A stretch of 64,000 nt of DNA, taken from assembly GCF_000146285.1 (NCBI RefSeq), contig NZ_GL385912.1, positions 1,929,251 to 1,993,250 on the forward strand, given 5' to 3'. The stretch comes from Mobiluncus curtisii subsp. curtisii ATCC 35241. GTDB lineage: Bacteria > Actinomycetota > Actinomycetes > Actinomycetales > Actinomycetaceae. Numbering within the stretch: position 1 is the first letter of the stretch; each line of letters begins with the position of its first letter. This document shows positions 27,158 to 34,567 of the stretch, piece after piece. Below the pieces are notes generated by a model that saw only the letters and a list, made by a program, of their open reading frames with translations, had not been told where the DNA came from and made no database searches. The position numbers and the translations under genes were made by a program.

Positions 27158-27226
27158 TTGATTTTCTCCTCACCGAGCCGAAATCATTGCCCCCAATCTT
27201 ACAACTCTTGAACGAAAGAATTTAGT

Positions 27227-28834
27227 ATGTTAATACTTGCTTACGATGTCGGAACGTCAGGAGTAAAGACTTGTCTGTATCGTGCGGGGTCAGAGCTAAA
27301 TCTGGCGAATTCTCGGTTGGGCACCTATGACCTGACAATTTTCCCTAATGGAGGCGCGGAGCAAGACCCGGACCAGTGGTGGGACGCCATCGTAGAGACC
27401 ACTCGTGAGCTCACGCGGGAAAATCCGCGAGAAATGTCAGCAGTGCAAGCTATCAGTTTTTGCTCCCAGATGCAGGCTTTGGTCCTGGTAGATGAATCGG
27501 GGCACCACCTGCGTCCGGCAATGAGCTACATGGACCAGCGCGCTGCCGAGCAAAAGCGCCGCGGGCTGGAAACCGGCGTGAAAATTGCGGGAATGAACGC
27601 GAAAAAGTTATTGACCAGCCTGTACCGGACCTCCGCGGTTTCCGCTTCCGTCAAGGACCCAATGTGGAAGTACCTGTGGGTACGTGACAACGAACCGGAG
27701 ATTTATGCCAAAGTCCACAAGTGGCTTGACGTCAAGGAATACCTCATTGCCCGTCTGACGGGGCGTTTCGTCATGTCCGTAGACTCGGCGTTTGCCACGT
27801 TACTCTTAGACGTGCGCGCCAGCCGTCCCGCGTGGGCATCGCGGTTAGCTCAATCTTTCGGGGTGAATCCGCGACATTTGGCGCCTATCGTCACGTCTGC
27901 GACCGCGGTCGGGACGTTACTTCCGGAAGTTGCACAAGAGCTCGGGCTGCCGCAAACTGCTACGGTTTATGCTGGCGGTGGGGATGCGTCACTCATTGGG
28001 GTAGGTGCTGGAGCTTGCGCGGTCAGTGACACCCATATTTACTGGGGAACCTCGGGATGGGTTTCTACCGTCACCGCTAAGCGCGTGGTGGATGTCAACT
28101 CCATGATTGCCACCGTCGATGGTGCCGATCCTGGCAAGTACAACTATTTCGCCGAATTGGAAACGGCTGGAAAATGCTTCGAATGGGTCCGCAAGCATTT
28201 GGCAGAAGATGAGATAAATGTCTATCTGTCTCATAGGGATCAAGCTGCGGACATGGAGACAAAATACACCTCCCTTTACGAGTACCTCTCGGAGGTCATC
28301 GAGAGGTCCCCCGCGGGCAGCGGCGGGGTGATTTTCGCCCCGTGGCTACACGGAAACCGCTGCCCATTTGAGGACGCGAATGCCCGTGCCATGTTTTTCA
28401 ACATCTCCCTGGAGACCGGCAAGACCGAAATGCTGCGTTCCGTCATCGAAGGCGTGTGTTTCCATCTGCGCTGGTTTTTAGAAACTGAAGGTAAAAAAAT
28501 TCACACCTCCGACACGGTCCGTTTCGTCGGTGGCGGAGCCCTCTCGCCGGTCACTTCCCAAATTCTGGCTGATGTGCTGGGGCGAGCGGTAGAGACGGTA
28601 CAGGACCCGCAAAACGTGGGGTCGGTCGGTGCTGCCCTGGTCGCCCTGGTAGGGGCAAAAAAAGTCGACAACCTGGTTCATGCCACTCAGAGACTCGTGA
28701 AAGTTCAGCACCGGTACGTGCCTAACCGGGAAAATCGCGCTGTCTATGACCGCCAATACGAAGTATTCAAAGGTTTGTACCGAGCTAACCGCAAAGCCTT
28801 CAATCTGCTCAACAATCACAACCGACCGCAATAA
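27227..28834 (+). CDS. FGGY-family carbohydrate kinase
   Basis: A 535-residue kinase with the N-terminal phosphate motif AYDVGTSGVKTCLY and the second-domain nucleotide segment RFVGGGALSPVTSQILADVLG, typical of xylulokinase/ribulokinase relatives. It phosphorylates a sugar or polyol. It diverges from the aminotransferase-aldolase pair across 69 bp that must hold both promoters, which suggests shared control. The kinase and aldolase together could form a phosphorylate-then-cleave route. The exact sugar cannot be read from sequence. Confidence 0.88.
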   Translation: MLILAYDVGTSGVKTCLYRAGSELNLANSRLGTYDLTIFPNGGAEQDPDQWWDAIVETTRELTRENPREMSAVQAISFCSQMQALVLVDESGHHLRPAMSYMDQRAAEQKRRGLETGVKIAGMNAKKLLTSLYRTSAVSASVKDPMWKYLWVRDNEPEIYAKVHKWLDVKEYLIARLTGRFVMSVDSAFATLLLDVRASRPAWASRLAQSFGVNPRHLAPIVTSATAVGTLLPEVAQELGLPQTATVYAGGGDASLIGVGAGACAVSDTHIYWGTSGWVSTVTAKRVVDVNSMIATVDGADPGKYNYFAELETAGKCFEWVRKHLAEDEINVYLSHRDQAADMETKYTSLYEYLSEVIERSPAGSGGVIFAPWLHGNRCPFEDANARAMFFNISLETGKTEMLRSVIEGVCFHLRWFLETEGKKIHTSDTVRFVGGGALSPVTSQILADVLGRAVETVQDPQNVGSVGAALVALVGAKKVDNLVHATQRLVKVQHRYVPNRENRAVYDRQYEVFKGLYRANRKAFNLLNNHNRPQ

Positions 28835-28849
28835 CGAAGGGTTACCACC

Positions 28850-29473
28850 ATGACACAGACGGATTCTCCCACCTCGCCGGAGCCGCAACCGGAACAGCCC
28901 AGTAATTCCCCCGCGACCCTTTCGGAAGCCAACCCCTCTCGTGCTGACGATTCAGCCCCGGCTCTTGGCTCGCCCAACCCCGACGCGGTAGTTGTCGGTC
29001 AGGCTTCCAAGGGCAAAGCCGCCCTGATTCAAGCTATCAAGTTTACCTTGCTGTCCATCACCGCCGCCGGCGTTGAGGTCGCCAGCTTTGCCCTGATGGC
29101 GTGGATTAACTCTCTGACGGGATGGTTCCCGTTCTGGGTGTCTCAATCGGTTTCTATCGCTCTGTCGGTAATCTATAACTTCACGGTAAACCGCCACTTC
29201 ACGTTCAAGTCAGCAAATAACGTTCCAATCGCAATGCTCAAGGTCGCCTTGTTCTATGTGTTCTTTATCCCCCTAACGTCCTGGGGTGGACAGGTTCTCT
29301 CTGATTTGGGTTGGGCAGACTGGCTGTTGAAGGGCATAAGTTTGTTGCTGAACTTTGTTGGTGAGTTCGCCTGGTGGAAGTTTGTGGTGTTTCGGGGTTC
29401 AGAAAATACGAATGCTCTGGCAATCAAGCAGGCTGAAATGAGCCAGCAGCATAGCGCTACAGCAGCGGAGTGA
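28850..29473 (+). CDS. GtrA-like membrane protein
   Basis: A 207-residue protein. The first 60 residues or so are a disordered Pro/Ser/Glu-rich stretch; four hydrophobic helices follow, with YNFTVNRHFTFK and the C-terminal WWKFVVFR motif that mark the GtrA family. GtrA proteins are thought to move lipid-linked sugars across the membrane for glycan decoration. It lies 15 bp after the kinase gene and is probably co-transcribed, though a functional link is unproven. Confidence 0.85.
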   Translation: MTQTDSPTSPEPQPEQPSNSPATLSEANPSRADDSAPALGSPNPDAVVVGQASKGKAALIQAIKFTLLSITAAGVEVASFALMAWINSLTGWFPFWVSQSVSIALSVIYNFTVNRHFTFKSANNVPIAMLKVALFYVFFIPLTSWGGQVLSDLGWADWLLKGISLLLNFVGEFAWWKFVVFRGSENTNALAIKQAEMSQQHSATAAE

Positions 29474-29515
29474 ACCAGTAGCAACCGTTATATCCTGCGC
29501 TGGGGAAAGGGCTGT

Positions 29516-30409
29516 TCAACGGCGTTCTGGGCACCCGCAGTCTCGCCGGGCTCTCGTGGTTTGTTGGCGAGTCAGCAGTTCCGTCTCGGTTTGTGGATAG
29601 TCAACCTGAGTCAGTGTCAGTCCCAAGGCAGGGGCAACGGGAATCTCTGGGATACGTGCCTTGGCGGCAAGCGCGTCTGCCAGCCAGGCTGTGTCACGTT
29701 TAGCGCGCCCCACTTCAGTCAGCGCACCGACCAAGGAACGCACCATAGAGTGGCAAAAGGCATCGGCACGCACCCGGATCTCCATCATTCCCGGTGCCGT
29801 GCGCAGGGTTTCTAGCTGTTGCAGGGTTCGAATTGTGGTGGCGCCCTCGCGGGGTTTACAAAAGGCAGCGAAGTCGTGTTCCCCCAACAGCACCGCGGCG
29901 CTTGTGTTCATGGCAGCTGCGTCCAACTGGGTGGGATACCACCAACAGCAGTTACGGGATAACGGGTTACGCGCTGCCAAATCATCCACGATACGGTACA
30001 CATAATGGCGCGCCAGAGCGGAAAACCTCGCGTCGAAGGTCTCGGGTACCACCGTGGCTGCGGTGACCACCAGGGCATCTATGGCGTTCGGAGGGTAGGC
30101 GGCAGGTGAATCAGGGAGCGGGCTAGCCAGATTCCCACTCAGCACCGCTCGTAATACCGCCCCCAGCCGAGGCGCTAAAGTGTCGGGGGAAACGATGCGG
30201 TCCCCCACCTCGGGCACGGTGAAATGAGCAACTTGTCCGCTAGCGTGAACCCCAGCATCGGTACGTCCCGCCACCGTAAGCTCAACTGTTTGACGGTAAA
30301 TCACTGTCAAAGCAGACTCCAAAGCGCCTTGCACCGTAGGTAATCCGGGTTGGGCGGCCCACCCGTGAAACGGCGTCCCGTCATAGCGAATATCCAGGCG
30401 TATGCGCAT
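29516..30409 (-). CDS. truA: tRNA pseudouridine(38-40) synthase
   Basis: A 297-residue enzyme with the catalytic Asp in AGRTDAGVHASGQV and the N-terminal RLDIRYDGTPFHGWA motif. It isomerises uridines 38-40 in the tRNA anticodon arm. ATG 30409 has GGAGG immediately before; an in-frame extension upstream would run into the rplQ terminator and lacks homology. Its position after rplQ is conserved in actinobacteria, but here a terminator separates the two. Confidence 0.92.
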   Translation of the reverse strand: MRIRLDIRYDGTPFHGWAAQPGLPTVQGALESALTVIYRQTVELTVAGRTDAGVHASGQVAHFTVPEVGDRIVSPDTLAPRLGAVLRAVLSGNLASPLPDSPAAYPPNAIDALVVTAATVVPETFDARFSALARHYVYRIVDDLAARNPLSRNCCWWYPTQLDAAAMNTSAAVLLGEHDFAAFCKPREGATTIRTLQQLETLRTAPGMMEIRVRADAFCHSMVRSLVGALTEVGRAKRDTAWLADALAAKARIPEIPVAPALGLTLTQVDYPQTETELLTRQQTTRARRDCGCPERR

Positions 30410-30538
30410 TACTCCCCTCCTGAGCCCCTCTGCACTGACCGGGTGACGGTTTCCTGCGGACGCACCGCATCCATACTCGGGCTGCTGGAAATAATATCCG
30501 TCCTGCTGGTGCAGTGGCGAATTTATGGTGCAGCGCTC

Positions 30539-30577
30539 AAAAAACCGGAGGGTCGGGTTCAAATGAACCCGACCCTC
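30539..30577 (-). terminator. Rho-independent terminator after rplQ
   Basis: A 13-bp perfect stem (30548-30560 with 30565-30577, 4-nt loop), then GG and six T on the minus strand. It ends the infA-rplQ transcript. Confidence 0.9.
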
Positions 30578-30595
30578 CCAGAAATTTGAGTTGGC

Positions 30596-31129
30596 TTACT
30601 CAGCCTTTTCTTCCGGAGTTTCCTCAGTCTTGGCTTCTGCCGGTTCCTCGGCAGGAGCTGCGGGCGCGTCCGCAGCGGCTTCCTTCGTATCGGATTCCGC
30701 CTCAGTTACCTCCGGCTTGGCAGCGTCCTTCTTCGGCGCAGCCGGCTTAGCCTTCTTCTTCTTTTCGACGCCTTCAAGCACCAGAGAGATTTCCGCCAGA
30801 GGTGCATTGTCGCCCTTGCGATATCCCATCTTTACGATGCGAGTGCAGCCACCTTCGCGCTCTTTATCGATGGCGGGAGCGATTTCCTCGAACAACTTGG
30901 CGACTACAGCCTTGTTACGCAGCTTGGCCAGCACCTGGCGACGAGCGTGCAAATCACCGCGGCGAGCCTTGGTGATGAGCTTCTCAGCCAGCGGCTGCAG
31001 GCGCTTAGCGCGTGCTTCGGTGGTGGTTACAGATTCATTCTCAAACAGGGCGCAAGCCAGGTTCGCGAGCATAATCCGCTCATGAGACGGGCTGCCACCC
31101 AAACGGGGGCCTTTCGTGGGCTTAGGCAT
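30596..31129 (-). CDS. rplQ: 50S ribosomal protein L17
   Basis: The first 120 residues are a standard L17 ([20 protein letters not shown] start). They are followed by a Lys-rich patch and an acidic Ala/Glu/Pro tail of about 50 residues, which is absent in E. coli L17. It follows rpoA by 34 bp. Confidence 0.94.
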   Translation of the reverse strand: MPKPTKGPRLGGSPSHERIMLANLACALFENESVTTTEARAKRLQPLAEKLITKARRGDLHARRQVLAKLRNKAVVAKLFEEIAPAIDKEREGGCTRIVKMGYRKGDNAPLAEISLVLEGVEKKKKAKPAAPKKDAAKPEVTEAESDTKEAAADAPAAPAEEPAEAKTEETPEEKAE

Positions 31130-31163
31130 GATTCTTAATTCTCCTTATATCGTGTCTCAAAAG

Positions 31164-32150
31164 TTAGTTTTCATCACTGAACTGGGGAATGTCTGCGCCT
31201 TCGACAGCAGGCATCGGGGTGTCTTTCAAAGACATTCCCATTCCAGCCAGTTTTTCCTTGATCTCGTCAATGGATTTTTGACCAAAGTTGCGAATATCCA
31301 GCAAGTCTGCCTGAGAACGAGCCACCAGGTCCCCTACGGTATTGATGCCTTCACGAGTCAGGCAGTTCAACGCGCGGGAGGTCAGATCCAGGTCCTCCAC
31401 CGACATAGCCAAATCTTCAGCGAGAGCTGCGTCGTTACCGGACGGTCCCAATTCGATACCTTCGGCATCGTGGTTCAAGTCACGAGCCAGCCCGAACAGC
31501 TCTACGAGGGTCTTACCCGCGGAAGCCATCGCGTCACGTGGCAGGATGGCTTTCTTGGTTTCCACGTCAACAACCAAACGATCGAAGTCGGTACGCTGTT
31601 CCACACGAGTGGCCTCCACTCGGTAGGAAACTTTCAGCACCGGGGAATAGATAGAGTCCACTGGAATGCGAGAAATCTCCGCTTCTGGGTCTTTGTTCTG
31701 AGACGCAGAGACGTATCCGCGACCGCGTTCCACTGTCAGCTCGATTTCCAACTTGCCGTCTTTGTTCAAAGTGGCAATGTGATGCTCCGGGTTGTGAATC
31801 ACCACGCCCGCGGGAGGCATAATGTCACCCACGGTGACCTCGCCTTCCCCAGTCTTGCGCAGGTACATCACCACGGGCTCATCGTTATCCGAAGACAAGA
31901 CGATTTCCTTGATGTTCAAAACAATCTGGGTCACGTCCTCTTTCACGCCCGGCAGGGTCGTGAATTCATGCAGAGCTCCCTCAATCTTGATGGAGGTCAC
32001 TGCCGAGCCAGGAATCGAGGACAGCAGGGTGCGACGCAGGGAATTACCCAGAGTGTACCCGAAACCTGGTTCCAAGGGCTCAATCGTGAAACGAGAGCGC
32101 TGGTCATTAATAACTTCTTCAGTCAGCTTCGGTTGCGCTTGAATAAGCAC
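31164..32150 (-). CDS. rpoA: DNA-directed RNA polymerase alpha subunit
   Basis: About 328 residues, matching the E. coli length (329). The N-terminal assembly domain has [15 protein letters not shown] and the C-terminal DNA-binding domain has [12 protein letters not shown] and [12 protein letters not shown] 32150 (reading [11 protein letters not shown]) has AAAGGA 8 nt before; a frame open 48 bp further upstream is less likely. It sits between rpsK and rplQ; rpsD, often found here in other actinobacteria, is absent. Confidence 0.95.
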   Translation of the reverse strand: MLIQAQPKLTEEVINDQRSRFTIEPLEPGFGYTLGNSLRRTLLSSIPGSAVTSIKIEGALHEFTTLPGVKEDVTQIVLNIKEIVLSSDNDEPVVMYLRKTGEGEVTVGDIMPPAGVVIHNPEHHIATLNKDGKLEIELTVERGRGYVSASQNKDPEAEISRIPVDSIYSPVLKVSYRVEATRVEQRTDFDRLVVDVETKKAILPRDAMASAGKTLVELFGLARDLNHDAEGIELGPSGNDAALAEDLAMSVEDLDLTSRALNCLTREGINTVGDLVARSQADLLDIRNFGQKSIDEIKEKLAGMGMSLKDTPMPAVEGADIPQFSDEN

Positions 32151-32318
32151 TGTTGATTTCCTTTCCGGCATCCGCCACCACACCGGTTCAGGCTCCAAAT
32201 CCTTGGCGAGGGGATTTGAGTATTTTGGGTTGAAAGTTTATTTGCCGAATCCCGGTCAGCCGTCGTACGTTCCTGGTGAGGACCGCCAACGGCTCAACCG
32301 GGTCGGACACAAGCGCAA

Positions 32319-32714
32319 TCAGACGCGGCGACGCTTCGGAGGGCGGCAGCCGTTGTGAGCCTGCGGAGTTACATCCTGGATGGAACCAACTTCCAGACCG
32401 GTAGCAGTCAGGGTACGAATCGCAGTTTCGCGACCGGAACCCGGACCCTTAACAAACACGTCCACCTTCTTCAGACCGAATTCCTGCGCGCGACGAGCCG
32501 CGGCTTCGGCAGCCAGCTGGGCTGCGAACGGCGTCGACTTACGCGAACCCTTGAAACCGACCTGACCGGAAGACGACCAAGCGAGAACGGCACCGGACGG
32601 ATCTGTAATAGACACGATGGTGTTGTTGAACGTGGACTTGATATAAGCGTTGCCCTCGGTAACGTTCCGACGTTCCTTACGGCGCGACTTAGTGGCTTGA
32701 GACTTACCTGCCAT
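32319..32714 (-). CDS. rpsK: 30S ribosomal protein S11
   Basis: A 131-residue protein of the 30S platform near the Shine-Dalgarno helix. It has the [12 protein letters not shown] core and the C-terminal [13 protein letters not shown]-type ending (here [13 protein letters not shown]). It is 12 bp after rpsM. Confidence 0.96.
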   Translation of the reverse strand: MAGKSQATKSRRKERRNVTEGNAYIKSTFNNTIVSITDPSGAVLAWSSSGQVGFKGSRKSTPFAAQLAAEAAARRAQEFGLKKVDVFVKGPGSGRETAIRTLTATGLEVGSIQDVTPQAHNGCRPPKRRRV

Positions 32715-32726
32715 GATTTATCCCCC

Positions 32727-33101
32727 TTACTTCGCTTTCTTCTTACCAGCAACGGTGCGCTTGGGTCCCTTGCGGGAACGCGCATTAGTCTTGGTGCGCT
32801 GACCGTGAACCGGCAAGCCCGCGCGGTGACGACGCCCCTGATAGCAGTTGATTTCAATCTTGCGGCGAATGTCGGCAGCAACTTCACGACGCAAATCACC
32901 CTCGACCTTGTAGTTGGCCTGAATGAAATCGCGCAGGGCAATCAATTCGTCTTCGGTAAGATCCTTGACTCGCGTATCCGGACTCACACCGGTCGCTGCC
33001 AAGGTTTCCGTCGCACGGGTACGTCCAATCCCGTAAATATATGTTAAAGCGATTTCCATGCGCTTCTCGCGCGGCAAATCCACACCTACCAGGCGTGCCA
33101 T
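32727..33101 (-). CDS. rpsM: 30S ribosomal protein S13
   Basis: A 124-residue head protein contacting tRNA and forming bridge B1. It starts [14 protein letters not shown] and contains the [19 protein letters not shown] segment. It is preceded by rpmJ with a 183-bp gap, the largest gap in this operon. Confidence 0.96.
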   Translation of the reverse strand: MARLVGVDLPREKRMEIALTYIYGIGRTRATETLAATGVSPDTRVKDLTEDELIALRDFIQANYKVEGDLRREVAADIRRKIEINCYQGRRHRAGLPVHGQRTKTNARSRKGPKRTVAGKKKAK

Positions 33102-33284
33102 GTATTTCTCCTGTATTCTTGTCAGAGGCCGTCACCCGACCTTCCACGCTTTCAGCAGCGTAGCCTCGGCCCCTGATACCGAGGGTTACGGCGCTCGTTA
33201 CACCTGAAACAACAGGTACACGACCAGCCGCTGGCGGGTGCTTGACCCAAATCGGGTCATGCGTCGAGAGCAACGCGTCGGGAC

Positions 33285-33398
33285 TTAGCCCTGACGCTGC
33301 TTGTGACGCGGGTTTTCGCAAATCACCATCACGCGACCGTGCCGGCGAATTACCTTGCACTTATCACAGATGGGCTTAACGCTGGGGTTAACCTTCAT
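33285..33398 (-). CDS. rpmJ: 50S ribosomal protein L36
   Basis: A 37-residue protein starting [14 protein letters not shown] and ending PRHKQRQG. It carries the zinc set Cys11, Cys14, Cys27 and His32 (the C+ form). The Shine-Dalgarno GGAGGAAAAA is directly upstream. It lies 23 bp after infA in the conserved infA-rpmJ-rpsM order. Confidence 0.95.
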   Translation of the reverse strand: MKVNPSVKPICDKCKVIRRHGRVMVICENPRHKQRQG

Positions 33399-33421
33399 TT
33401 TTTCCTCCGAGTTAGGCCATT

Positions 33422-33643
33422 TTACTTGTAGCGATACACGATACGGCCTCGAGTGAGGTCGTAAGGACTCAACTCGACTACCACGCGATCCTCAGGCAGG
33501 ATACGGATGTAATGCTGGCGCATTTTTCCTGAAATATGCGCCAAAACCACGTGTTCGTTGGCCAGTTGCACCCGGAACATCGCGTTGGGCAAGGCCTCAA
33601 CTACCGTACCTTCAACCTCGATGACTCCGTCTTTTTTCCCCAT
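33422..33643 (-). CDS. infA: Translation initiation factor IF-1
   Basis: A 73-residue OB-fold factor beginning [14 protein letters not shown] and ending RGRIVYRYK, the standard length. ATG 33643 is supported by family alignment; an in-frame extension of 13 residues upstream has no homology. First gene of the infA-rpmJ-rpsM-rpsK-rpoA-rplQ unit, with a promoter at 33734-33763. Confidence 0.95.
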   Translation of the reverse strand: MGKKDGVIEVEGTVVEALPNAMFRVQLANEHVVLAHISGKMRQHYIRILPEDRVVVELSPYDLTRGRIVYRYK

Positions 33644-33733
33644 AGGGCTAACCAATCCTCCGCAAAATGTCTTTTGGATCATCAGACTCTATCCTCAGAC
33701 AGGTATTCCTGCCATCAGACAGTCCAAAAGTTG

Positions 33734-33763
33734 ATTCTAAACCTTTTATTCAAAGAACACCAA
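33734..33763 (-). promoter_or_regulatory. Promoter of infA
   Basis: On the minus strand TTGGTG (33763-33758), an 18-bp spacer and TAGAAT (33739-33734). The leader of about 85 nt contains repeated CTGTCTGA/GTCTGATG motifs. Confidence 0.5.
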
Positions 33764-33774
33764 ATTTGAAAGTC

Positions 33775-33809
33775 TCTCCGTAACGGCAGGACATTGCCGC
33801 GCGCGGAGA
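33775..33809 (-). terminator. Two-part hairpin after the signal peptidase
   Basis: Outer arms TCTCCG/CGGAGA and inner arms CGGCA/TGCCG separated by internal loops, just after the signal peptidase stop and before the infA promoter. There is no strong T-tract. Confidence 0.45.
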
Positions 33810-33833
33810 AACCGTGGACGCCTCTGGAGCAGA

Positions 33834-34502
33834 CTACTTAAGACCTTGTCGGCGCAACCGCTGGCGTGTGGTCTCCAAGTTCCCGGCTAGGGCGGCAGTC
33901 CGCAGTCGCGCTGCGCGTGCCTGACGCTGCGGGTCGCGGGCATTAATCATAGACGTACCGATTTGCCATCCGGCATAAATCAGCAGCAACTGGGCGACAA
34001 AAATCAGCATGTATGAAACCGCCGGAGGTGGAAGCAACGGGGTTACGGTACCGCAGAATGGCACCTTGTAACGCAACGTCCCCCGCACCATATCCAGTGT
34101 CACAGTTCCATCACTAGATTCCGCCTGAGGATTATCAAACTTCACCCCAAACTGCATGTCTTTACCGGTCCCCATGACTTCGCTGATTCGCGCAATCTTA
34201 TATTTCACCGCTTCGGTGGGCTGGTAAGCGATGATGTCATTGGGGTTGAGCTTTTGCGCGCCCTCCTGGCGTATCTTTTGGAACAGCAGCAAATCTGACC
34301 GGGATAACGTCGGACTCATAGAGTCGTCGGGAACCACGGTGGCGACATAACCTTGAGTCCGCGGAATCACTGTGGTCACGATAAAGACCACGCCCACCAA
34401 GATGAGGATGACCCAGCCAATCATGAAAATAATTGCATTGCGCAGAGGGTGCTGCGACTGCTTGTTTAGCAGCGAAACAATGCGGTTAGACTGCATGGTC
34501 AT
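33834..34502 (-). CDS. SipW-like signal peptidase (family S26)
   Basis: A 222-residue membrane protease with an N-terminal helix (residues 24-45), the nucleophile Ser61 in DDSMSPTL and a C-terminal helix (about 165-185). The domain layout is that of SipW/ER-type enzymes. At the position where those have the catalytic His (THRIV) this protein reads YKIAR, so Lys102 probably forms a Ser/Lys dyad as in ordinary bacterial leader peptidases. It would act on the outer membrane face. It lies 65 bp after a long acidic protein and before infA; its substrates are unknown. Confidence 0.83.
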   Translation of the reverse strand: MTMQSNRIVSLLNKQSQHPLRNAIIFMIGWVILILVGVVFIVTTVIPRTQGYVATVVPDDSMSPTLSRSDLLLFQKIRQEGAQKLNPNDIIAYQPTEAVKYKIARISEVMGTGKDMQFGVKFDNPQAESSDGTVTLDMVRGTLRYKVPFCGTVTPLLPPPAVSYMLIFVAQLLLIYAGWQIGTSMINARDPQRQARAARLRTAALAGNLETTRQRLRRQGLK

Positions 34503-34567
34503 ATACTGGGCTCACCTCCCTGAGCGTACTGGTATTTTACCTGTTATTAGCTTCTGCGTATGGTCCT

